This document shows positions 1-5,506 of a stretch of 8,196 bases of DNA, piece by piece. The notes under the pieces were generated by a model. That model had not been told where the DNA came from. It was given only the letters and a program-made list of their open reading frames with translations, and did no database searches. The stretch is from NCBI GenBank assembly GCA_002381155.1, contig DFQX01000051.1, forward strand, positions 14,613-22,808, in the 5' to 3' direction. Source of the DNA: Flavobacteriaceae bacterium UBA3478 (lineage in GTDB: Bacteria > Bacteroidota > Bacteroidia > Flavobacteriales > Flavobacteriaceae). A program made the translations under genes and the position numbers. Within the stretch, counting starts at the first letter, position 1; every line of letters starts with the position of its first letter.

Positions 1-1328
1 TACCCAACGGTAATTATGAAATAGGAGTACATATTGCTGATGTTTCCCATTATTTAAAAGTAGGTTCAATTCTAGACGATGAAGCTTTTGATCGAGCAAC
101 TTCTGTATATCTCGTAGATAGGGTCGTTCCTATGCTTCCAGAAATTTTATCTAATAAAGCGTGTTCTTTAAGACCAAATGAAGAAAAATATACTTTCTCT
201 GCTGTTTTTGAGATTACAACTAAAGCTAAGGTGGTAAATGAGTGGTTTGGTAAAACAGTTATTAATTCTAACGAACGTTTCGCTTATCATGAAGCAGAAT
301 ATATTATAGATACCGGTGATTTAATAATACCTGAAGAAATTTCTATACGATCTTCAGGTAGTTATTCTATTGATAAAGAAGTAGTTTATGCTATTCAAAC
401 TTTAAATGAATTGGCAATTATATTTCGATCTCAACGTATGAATTCGGGTGCTATATCTTTTGATAAAGAGGAGGTTAAATTTCATTTAAATGAAAAAAAT
501 GAGCCAGTCGGTGTGTTTTTTAAACAAAGCAAACAAGCGAACAAGCTGATTGAAGAATTTATGCTTTTAGCGAATAGATGTGTTGCTACTTTTATTGGTA
601 AACAAAAAAAGACCTTTGTATATCGTATTCACGACGAACCTGATTTTGATAAATTACAAGCATTAAATATCGTTATTTCTAAGTTTGGACATCAGCTTAA
701 TTTAAAAGATCGCAAATCAATAAGTAATTCTATCAATACTTTATTGTCAGATGTTCATGGAAAAGTGGAACAACAACTCGTTGATACACTAACTGTTCGA
801 AGTATGAGCAAAGCTGTTTACTCCACAGACAATATTGGTCATTACGGATTAGCTTTTGATTTCTATACTCATTTTACTTCACCAATTCGACGTTATCCTG
901 ATGTAATGGTACATCGATTATTACAACACTATTTAGATGGTGGTAGTAGTGTTGCAGCAGAATCTTATGAATTGAAATGCAAACATTCATCAGAACGTGA
1001 AGTTTTAGCTGCTAACGCTGAAAGAGATTCTATTAAATACATGCAGGTAAAATTCATGGCTCAATTTGTGAATCAAGAATTCGAAGGTGTCGTTTCTGGT
1101 GTAACCGACTGGGGTATTTATGTCGAACTTTTTGAAAACAAATGTGAGGGAATGGTTCGAATCAGAGATATTGGTAATGATATCTATTATTTTGATCAAG
1201 AACAATACGCTTTAGTAGGTCATAAAACAAGCGATACTATTCAATTAGGGCAAACGGTAAAAATACGGGTGAAAAATGCGGATGTGTTGAAGCGTCAAAT
1301 AGATTTTGAATACCTAGAAAAGGTATAA
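1..1328 (+). CDS. rnr: Ribonuclease R (RNB-family 3'-5' exoribonuclease), 5'-truncated by window edge
   Basis: This is the C-terminal 441 residues of RNase R, a processive 3'-to-5' hydrolytic exoribonuclease that degrades structured RNA and helps in rRNA/tRNA quality control and mRNA turnover. The frame is open from position 3, and the residues before the first ATG (position 132) are family sequence (HIADVSHY, then LDDEAFDRATSVYLVDR), so that ATG is internal and the true start is off the left edge. Visible parts are the latter part of the RNB catalytic domain, with the hallmark HFTSPIRRYPD at 870-902, whose arginines belong to the active-site region in RNase II/R, and a C-terminal S1 RNA-binding domain from about 1077 to the stop. 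The catalytic aspartate cluster (D-x-D-D type) lies just upstream of the window. There is no lysine-rich tail after S1: the protein ends EYLEKV. Its base composition is more AT-rich than the genes to its right. It converges on tRNA-Cys with only 6 bases between them. Confidence 0.96.
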   Translation, partial: PNGNYEIGVHIADVSHYLKVGSILDDEAFDRATSVYLVDRVVPMLPEILSNKACSLRPNEEKYTFSAVFEITTKAKVVNEWFGKTVINSNERFAYHEAEYIIDTGDLIIPEEISIRSSGSYSIDKEVVYAIQTLNELAIIFRSQRMNSGAISFDKEEVKFHLNEKNEPVGVFFKQSKQANKLIEEFMLLANRCVATFIGKQKKTFVYRIHDEPDFDKLQALNIVISKFGHQLNLKDRKSISNSINTLLSDVHGKVEQQLVDTLTVRSMSKAVYSTDNIGHYGLAFDFYTHFTSPIRRYPDVMVHRLLQHYLDGGSSVAAESYELKCKHSSEREVLAANAERDSIKYMQVKFMAQFVNQEFEGVVSGVTDWGIYVELFENKCEGMVRIRDIGNDIYYFDQEQYALVGHKTSDTIQLGQTVKIRVKNADVLKRQIDFEYLEKV

Positions 1329-1333
1329 AAAAA
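1327..1333 (-). terminator. Possible T-tract terminator of tRNA-Cys
   Basis: Read on the minus strand, the mature tRNA end is followed by one base pair (CT) and then seven consecutive T. No separate hairpin precedes it, so if this ends transcription it must rely on the folded tRNA (T arm and acceptor stem) plus the U-tract. The tract overlaps the TAA stop codon of the convergent rnr gene. This is an inference from position and composition only. Confidence 0.35.
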
Positions 1334-1334
1334 G

Positions 1335-1405
1335 AGGCATCGAGCGGATTCGAACCGCTGTACAAGCTTTTGCAGAGCTCTGCCTAGCCACTCGGCCACG
1401 ATGCC
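1335..1405 (-). tRNA. tRNA-Cys, anticodon GCA
   Basis: The minus strand folds into a complete 71-base cloverleaf. The acceptor stem is GGCATCG with CGATGCC (7 perfect pairs), the D stem GCC/GGC has a 9-base loop containing GG, the anticodon stem GAGCT/AGCTT has one G-U pair, and the loop CTGCAAA places GCA at positions 34-36 (plus-strand 1371-1373). A four-base variable region precedes the T stem AGCGG/CCGCT with loop TTCGAAT. The discriminator base is U73 (position 1335), the identity base expected for tRNA-Cys. The 3' CCA is not encoded and must be added by CCA-adding enzyme. It decodes UGC and UGU. It lies between rnr and folB and has its own predicted promoter, so it need not be processed from a folB transcript. 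Confidence 0.97.
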
Positions 1406-1415
1406 AATTAGGTCG

Positions 1416-1423
1416 CAAATTTA
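1416..1423 (-). promoter_or_regulatory. Predicted promoter -7 element (TAnnTTTG) for tRNA-Cys
   Basis: The minus strand reads TAAATTTG, a full match to the Bacteroidota housekeeping -7 consensus TAnnTTTG. It ends 10 bases before the mature tRNA 5' end, so transcription would start about 6-7 bases upstream of the tRNA, a usual arrangement for a tRNA gene. I found no clear -33 TTTG box at the expected distance. Confidence 0.6.
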
Positions 1424-1443
1424 CATTAAAAATTCTGTTTTCC

Positions 1444-1806
1444 TTAAGTATCTCTTTGTCGGATCAGTTTTACAGCTACTGAGTCGACATTTGCACCGAT
1501 AGGAGGGTTTATTTTAGCAACACAAACTGAGGTTTTTAAAAGACTTGGAAACGAAATAAAGAACCTTGAAATAATACGTTCAGCCACATGTTCTAAGAGT
1601 TTTGAAGGTATTGCCATTTCTTCAGACACAATCGCGGTAGCATCCACATAATCAATAGTGTCTTTTAACTCATCACTTGCACAAGATTTTTCTAGTGAAG
1701 TGTATAAAATTACATCTACACGATAATCACTACCAATGATAGATTCTTCTTTTAAACATCCGTGATAAGCGTATAGCTTAATGTTGTTAAGGTGTATTTC
1801 TCCCAT
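1444..1806 (-). CDS. folB: Dihydroneopterin aldolase
   Basis: FolB converts 7,8-dihydroneopterin to 6-hydroxymethyl-7,8-dihydropterin and glycolaldehyde in cytoplasmic tetrahydrofolate synthesis; the enzyme is usually a homo-octamer of small subunits. The 120-residue product has the normal family length. Visible signatures are YAYHGCLKEES near residues 12-22, in which Glu21 aligns with the pterin-site glutamate of the family, LLEHVAERI at about 70-78 with the second conserved glutamate (Glu72), and KINPPIG from residue 98, where Lys98 corresponds to the catalytic lysine. The ATG at 1806-1804 gives MGEIHLNNIKLYAYHG, which matches the usual start-to-motif distance. It is divergent from glnS with a 48-bp gap and reads toward tRNA-Cys, 38 bp downstream. 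Its predicted -7 element is only 4 bases from the ATG, implying a near-leaderless mRNA. Some family members also act as 7,8-dihydroneopterin triphosphate epimerase; that cannot be decided here. Confidence 0.93.
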   Translation of the reverse strand: MGEIHLNNIKLYAYHGCLKEESIIGSDYRVDVILYTSLEKSCASDELKDTIDYVDATAIVSEEMAIPSKLLEHVAERIISRFFISFPSLLKTSVCVAKINPPIGANVDSVAVKLIRQRDT

Positions 1807-1810
1807 AAAG

Positions 1811-1818
1811 CAAAAGTA
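1811..1818 (-). promoter_or_regulatory. Predicted promoter -7 element (TAnnTTTG) for folB
   Basis: The minus strand reads TACTTTTG, followed by four bases (CTTT) and then the folB ATG. With the usual spacing of roughly four bases from the last G to +1, the transcript would begin at or within a base or two of the start codon, leaving no room for a ribosome binding site. No convincing -33 box is visible. Confidence 0.55.
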
Positions 1819-1826
1819 GGAAATGC

Positions 1827-1834
1827 TACCTTTG
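1827..1834 (+). promoter_or_regulatory. Predicted promoter -7 element (TAnnTTTG) for glnS
   Basis: The plus strand reads TACCTTTG, ending 20 bases before the glnS ATG. The predicted transcript would have an AT-rich leader of about 17 bases without a Shine-Dalgarno sequence, as is common in Bacteroidota. It is back to back with the folB element, and the two form an imperfect inverted repeat. A TATAAT-like hexamer at 1841-1846 is nearer the ATG but has no matching -35. Confidence 0.6.
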
Positions 1835-1854
1835 CATTTCTATAATATGCCCAA

Positions 1855-3540
1855 ATGGAAGAAGCTAAGCGATCATTAAACTTTATTGAACACATCATTG
1901 AAGAGGATTTATCACAATCTAATTGTTCGGAAGAATCTTTACGGTTTAGATTTCCTCCAGAACCTAATGGTTATCTGCATATTGGACATGCGAGTTCTAT
2001 CTGTTTGAATTTTGGCTTAGGAAAAAAGTACAATGCTCCTGTTAATCTTCGTTTTGACGACACTAATCCTAGTAAAGAAGAGCAAGAATTCGTGGATTCA
2101 ATCAAGACAGATGTTTCTTGGTTAGGTTTTCGTTGGGCTGAAGAGTGTTATGCCTCTGATTATTTTGAGCAGTTATATTTATGGGCTGAAGAATTAATAG
2201 GTAAAGGTTTAGCTTATGTAGATTCTCAATCAGCGGATGATATTGCCGCTCAAAAAGGGACCCCTACTACAGCAGGAACTTTTAGTCCTTTTAGGGATCG
2301 CTCAGTTCAAGAGAATTTGGATTTATTTAGGGAAATGAAAGCGGGAAAGCATGCGGAAGGAACACATGTTCTTCGAGCCAAGATCGATATGAGCTCTTCA
2401 AACATGCTAATGAGAGATCCGATACTTTATCGTATTATGCATAAACATCACCACCGTACAGGGGATAAATGGTGTATTTATCCAATGTATGATTGGGCGC
2501 ATGGTCAAAGTGATTATATCGAACAGATTTCACACTCTTTATGTACGTTGGAGTTTGCAATGCACCGTGAGCTTTATGACTGGTGTTTAGATCAAATTAT
2601 TGATCCTGTTAAACTAAGACCAAAGCAGCGAGAATTTGCACGCAGAAACTTTTCTCATACCGTTGTAAGTAAGCGAAAGTTATTGCAACTAGTTAATGAA
2701 AATCATGTTGACGGATGGGACGATCCTCGAATGCCCACTATATCTGGTATGCGTCGTAGAGGATATCCACCTTTAGCTATCCAGAAATTCGCAGAAGCGA
2801 TTGGTATTGCGAAAAGAGAAAATGTGGTTGACTTATCTGTTTTAGAGTATCACGTTCGTGAGCAATTAAACCGAACCGTTCCAAGAGTTATGGTAGTTTT
2901 AGACCCAGTAAAAGTGGTTATTACGAATTATCCAGAGGACAAAGTAGAATGGTTAGAGGCTGAAAACAGTCCTGAAGATCCTGAACTAGGATTTAGAAGT
3001 GTACCTTTTTCAAGAGAGTTCTATATTGAGCAGGCAGATTTTAAAGAAGAAGCTAATCGTAAATTTTTCAGGTTAAAGCTTGATGGAGAGGTGCGTTTAA
3101 AGAACGCCTATATTATTAAAGCGGAATCTTGTATTAAGGATGAAGATGGAAACATTACAGAAATCCATTGTACCTACGATCCTAAAAGTTTAAGTGGTAG
3201 CGGCACACCAGAATCAGAGCGTAAAGTTAAAGGCACCTTGCACTGGGTTGCTGCAAACACAGCTGTTGAAACTGAAGTTCGTCTTTATGATCGTATGTTT
3301 ACAGACCCTACTCCTGATGCGCATAAAGACAGAGACTTCTTAGACTTTATAAATCCTAATTCTTTAGAGATTATTAAGGCTTATGCAGAACCTTCGCTAA
3401 CAGAGGCTAAGGCAGGCACTGCTTTTCAGTTTCAAAGAATGGGTTATTTTGTTTTAGAACAAAACAACGGAAAGCAACTTGTTTTCAATCGCACCGTGGG
3501 TCTTAGAGACAGTTGGGCAAAGCTGGAGCAAAAAGACTAA
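1855..3540 (+). CDS. glnS: Glutaminyl-tRNA synthetase
   Basis: GlnRS ligates glutamine to tRNA-Gln using ATP in the cytoplasm and is a class I synthetase that needs the tRNA bound for amino acid activation. The 561 residues match the usual bacterial length of about 550-560. The Rossmann catalytic domain carries the HIGH motif inside PEPNGYLHIGHA (His42-His45) and the KMSKS-loop equivalent VSKRKL from Val271. Between them, family segments such as RFDDTNP, LRAKIDM and KWCIYPMYD are clear, and WDDPRMPTISGMRRRGYPP follows the loop. The C-terminal two-barrel anticodon-binding region from about residue 345 ends with VFNRTVGLRDSWAKLE, as in E. coli GlnRS. The ATG at 1855 gives a normal N-terminus (NFIEHIIEEDL). 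Its presence implies direct charging of tRNA-Gln, so the neighbouring GluRS can be of the discriminating type. The TAA stop abuts the stop of convergent gltX with no spacer or visible terminator. Confidence 0.98.
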   Translation: MEEAKRSLNFIEHIIEEDLSQSNCSEESLRFRFPPEPNGYLHIGHASSICLNFGLGKKYNAPVNLRFDDTNPSKEEQEFVDSIKTDVSWLGFRWAEECYASDYFEQLYLWAEELIGKGLAYVDSQSADDIAAQKGTPTTAGTFSPFRDRSVQENLDLFREMKAGKHAEGTHVLRAKIDMSSSNMLMRDPILYRIMHKHHHRTGDKWCIYPMYDWAHGQSDYIEQISHSLCTLEFAMHRELYDWCLDQIIDPVKLRPKQREFARRNFSHTVVSKRKLLQLVNENHVDGWDDPRMPTISGMRRRGYPPLAIQKFAEAIGIAKRENVVDLSVLEYHVREQLNRTVPRVMVVLDPVKVVITNYPEDKVEWLEAENSPEDPELGFRSVPFSREFYIEQADFKEEANRKFFRLKLDGEVRLKNAYIIKAESCIKDEDGNITEIHCTYDPKSLSGSGTPESERKVKGTLHWVAANTAVETEVRLYDRMFTDPTPDAHKDRDFLDFINPNSLEIIKAYAEPSLTEAKAGTAFQFQRMGYFVLEQNNGKQLVFNRTVGLRDSWAKLEQKD

Positions 3541-5022
3541 CTATAGTTTCTCACAAGCGATAGCGATACGCTGTTTAACAGCGTCTATCCCTAAGAAGTT
3601 AATTAATTCATCGACAGAGGGTCCTTGAAGACTTCCTACTAGCGCTATACGAAGCGGGGCCATAATATTGCCCAATCCTATTTCGCGCTTCTCACAAAAG
3701 CTGTGAATCACGTTTTTTACTGCTTTAGAACCTTCTGGAACGAGAATTAAGTCTTCTAAGAACGCGTGTAACAATTCTGGAGTTTCTTCTTTCCACTGCT
3801 TTTTAACGGCCTTATCGTCATAACTGTGAGGTTCCTGAAATAAATACTGTTGATCATTGAGATCATCAACCTTTATTAGTCGCTCTTTTACCAATGAAAC
3901 GCCGGCAATGAGCACGCCTTCAGGAACCGCATCGAAATTATTGTTTCTCTCTTTATAACGAGCTACTATTTCTTCACTGCTCAATTTTTGAAGCGTTTGT
4001 GCATTGAACCAGTTGAGTTTTTCTAAGTCAAATCGCGCTCCTGATTTTTGGACACGCTCGAGACTGAATTTTTCAACCATTTCTGCTAAAGTCATTTCTT
4101 CGGTGTCATCACCAGGGTTCCATCCGAGTAGACCTAAAAAATTTAGGAGGGCCTCAGGTTCATAACCAACCTCTTTGTATCCGACAGATTCATTCCACGA
4201 GAGAGGAAACACAGGGAATCCACCAGCTTCGCCATCTCGTTTACTAAGCTTTCCTTTTCCTGTGGGTTTCAACAGTAACGGCAGGGGTGCGAATAAAGGA
4301 GGTATCCATTCAAAAGCCTCATACAATAAGGTGTGTAACGCTAAAGAGGGTAACCATTCTTCTCCCCTAACTACATGAGTTATTTTCATTAAATGATCAT
4401 CAACAACGTTTGCTAAATGATAAGTAGGCATGCCGTCGCTCTTATACAATACCTTGTCGTCCAAAGTATTGGTATTAACGGTGATGTCCCCTCTTACTTC
4501 ATCATGAAACCGAAGCTCCTTATTTTCCGGAGTCTTAAATCGAATAACAAAGTCTTTACCGTTTTCAATTCGAGACTGAGTCTCAGACGCGTTTAAGGAA
4601 AGACTATTGTTCAGCTCTTTTCTGTTTAATGGCCCGTATAGAAACCGCTCACCTTCTTTTTCTGCTTTTTCTCTGTAATTGGTTAAGTCTTCAGAACTAT
4701 CGAACGCATAATACGCCCATCCCTTAGCAACAAGCCCTTCAGCGTATTTATTATAAATTTCTTTTCTTTCACTTTGACGGTAGGGTCCTAGCGGTCCACC
4801 CTTATTGGGATCTTCGTCTGCTTCTATTCCCAACCAAGCCATTGATTGAAGGATATATTCTTCAGCGCCGTCTACGTAACGAGACTGGTCGGTGTCCTCA
4901 ATACGTATAATAAACTTACCGTTTAAGTTTTTTGCTAAAAGATAGTTGTACAAAGCTGTTCTGACACCTCCTATGTGTAGAGGTCCTGTCGGAGATGGGG
5001 CAAAACGTAGTCTTGGTTGCAT
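3541..5022 (-). CDS. gltX: Glutamyl-tRNA synthetase
   Basis: GluRS charges tRNA-Glu with glutamate; Glu-tRNA also feeds C5-pathway haem synthesis where that pathway exists. The 493-residue product is of usual bacterial length. The N-terminus RFAPSPTGPLHIGG carries the HIGH-type motif (His16-Gly19), RIEDTDQSRYV follows, and the KMSKS-type loop is KLSKR (Lys258-Arg262). After the loop comes a short lineage-type stretch (GFPVFPLSW) and then the helical anticodon-binding domain, with LLGWNPGDD at its beginning. These post-loop features resemble Bacteroidota GluRS. The ATG at 5022-5020 leads directly into the catalytic fold and has an AAGGAA sequence just upstream. It is tail to tail with glnS and divergent from ybeY. 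GlnRS is thought to have evolved from a GluRS-like ancestor, so this adjacency joins two distant paralogues. The eukaryote-like glnS and bacterial gltX are otherwise easily told apart. Confidence 0.98.
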   Translation of the reverse strand: MQPRLRFAPSPTGPLHIGGVRTALYNYLLAKNLNGKFIIRIEDTDQSRYVDGAEEYILQSMAWLGIEADEDPNKGGPLGPYRQSERKEIYNKYAEGLVAKGWAYYAFDSSEDLTNYREKAEKEGERFLYGPLNRKELNNSLSLNASETQSRIENGKDFVIRFKTPENKELRFHDEVRGDITVNTNTLDDKVLYKSDGMPTYHLANVVDDHLMKITHVVRGEEWLPSLALHTLLYEAFEWIPPLFAPLPLLLKPTGKGKLSKRDGEAGGFPVFPLSWNESVGYKEVGYEPEALLNFLGLLGWNPGDDTEEMTLAEMVEKFSLERVQKSGARFDLEKLNWFNAQTLQKLSSEEIVARYKERNNNFDAVPEGVLIAGVSLVKERLIKVDDLNDQQYLFQEPHSYDDKAVKKQWKEETPELLHAFLEDLILVPEGSKAVKNVIHSFCEKREIGLGNIMAPLRIALVGSLQGPSVDELINFLGIDAVKQRIAIACEKL

Positions 5023-5024
5023 AG

Positions 5025-5030
5025 TTCCTT
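5025..5030 (-). promoter_or_regulatory. Possible Shine-Dalgarno sequence of gltX
   Basis: The minus strand reads AAGGAA, with two further bases before the gltX ATG. It is the only purine-rich, SD-like sequence seen ahead of a minus-strand start in this window. The spacing is shorter than ideal and Bacteroidota rely little on SD pairing, so its use is uncertain. Confidence 0.3.
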
Positions 5031-5040
5031 ATTTGGAAAG

Positions 5041-5048
5041 CAAAGGTA
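5041..5048 (-). promoter_or_regulatory. Predicted promoter -7 element (TAnnTTTG) for gltX
   Basis: The minus strand reads TACCTTTG, identical to the element ahead of glnS, and ends 18 bases before the gltX ATG. The predicted leader is about 15 bases. The flanking bases (GCTTT after the element) resemble those after the folB element. Confidence 0.6.
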
Positions 5049-5071
5049 GCCATTCACCTAAAATCTATTGA

Positions 5072-5079
5072 TATCTTTG
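5072..5079 (+). promoter_or_regulatory. Predicted promoter -7 element (TAnnTTTG) for the ybeY-mnmG-methyltransferase group
   Basis: The plus strand reads TATCTTTG, ending four bases before the GTG taken as the ybeY start. By the usual geometry, transcription would begin within a base or two of that GTG. It is back to back with the gltX element 23 bases away and is the only promoter-like element I found for the three-gene group downstream. Confidence 0.55.
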
Positions 5080-5083
5080 TATT

Positions 5084-5503
5084 GTGATTAGAGAGATAGA
5101 TTTTATAAACTTTCCCAATTGGGCTGATGACTCAGCTATTAGAGCCTGGCTCTTGTCTGAGATGGAAATATTAAACCTTTCACTAGAGGTTGTTTATTCT
5201 TTTATGTCTGACGAGGAACTTTTGAAATTAAATCTAGAACATTTAGATCACGACACCTATACAGATATCATTACCTACGATTTGAGGCCTGATGGGCTTG
5301 AAGAAGCCAATTTGTGTATTAGTATCGAGCGCGTTATTGCTAACGCCGCCACCTTTATGGTGTCAAATACAAACGAATTGTGCAGGGTGTGTGTGCACGG
5401 TTTATTACACCTAGCAGGTTACGATGATAAGGACGAGGTCTCTAAGACCGAAATGCGGAATCAAGAACAACTCGCTTTAAACAGGTTCCACGTGGAACAT
5501 TAA
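5084..5503 (+). CDS. ybeY: YbeY-family endoribonuclease / rRNA maturation factor
   Basis: YbeY is a small metal-dependent protein needed for 16S rRNA 3'-end maturation and ribosome quality control. The 139 residues match the family length. The signature region is HGLLHLAGYDDKD: His105 and His109 fit the first two metal ligands, while the third position of the classical H-x3-H-x5-H motif is Asp115. From memory, Asp at this place is common in Bacteroidota, so I do not read it as inactivation. Upstream landmarks are LNLEHLDHDTYTDIITYD near residues 48-66 and SIERV at 80-84. The start is GTG at 5084: an in-frame TGA at 5069-5071 blocks longer versions, and the next ATG (Met27) would remove the first strand of the fold. 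The last residues, RFHVEH, are encoded by a parS-like palindrome. mnmG starts 3 bases after the stop, implying one operon. Confidence 0.93.
   Translation: MIREIDFINFPNWADDSAIRAWLLSEMEILNLSLEVVYSFMSDEELLKLNLEHLDHDTYTDIITYDLRPDGLEEANLCISIERVIANAATFMVSNTNELCRVCVHGLLHLAGYDDKDEVSKTEMRNQEQLALNRFHVEH
5484..5499 (+). promoter_or_regulatory. Predicted parS site (ParB/Spo0J-binding centromere), copy 1, inside ybeY
   Basis: The 16-mer GGTTCCACGTGGAACA contains a perfect 14-bp palindrome at 5485-5498. Its reverse complement, TGTTCCACGTGGAACC, fits the widely conserved chromosomal parS consensus TGTTnCACGTGnAACA at 15 of 16 positions, and from memory is a form found in Pseudomonas. parS is bound by ParB, which spreads as a CTP-dependent clamp and recruits SMC to organise and segregate the origin region. 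The site lies within coding sequence: read in frame it gives the end of YbeY (R-F-H-V-E-H). Its right half ends 7 bases before the mnmG ATG. A second identical copy follows mnmG. parA and parB are not in the window. Confidence 0.8.
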
Positions 5504-5506
5504 GAT

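Noticed and set aside
132..134. ATG at 132 as the start of the RNase R gene
   Set aside because: The frame is open back to position 3, and the upstream residues (HIADVSHY, ATSVYLVDRVVP) are conserved RNase R sequence, so the gene begins outside the window.
1841..1846. TATAAT as a sigma70-like -10 box for glnS
   Set aside because: It has no -35 partner at the right distance and would put +1 almost at the ATG. The TAnnTTTG element at 1827-1834 fits the lineage better. AT-rich leaders produce such hexamers easily.
4175..4378. 67-codon plus-strand open frame inside gltX
   Set aside because: It is antisense to a well-conserved part of GluRS around the KLSKR loop, has no promoter element and shows no family resemblance: a shadow frame.
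5417..5440. Loss of the third metal-binding His in YbeY as a sign of a pseudogene
   Set aside because: The rest of the protein is intact and full length, the first two His are present, and Asp at this position is, as I recall, normal for Bacteroidota.
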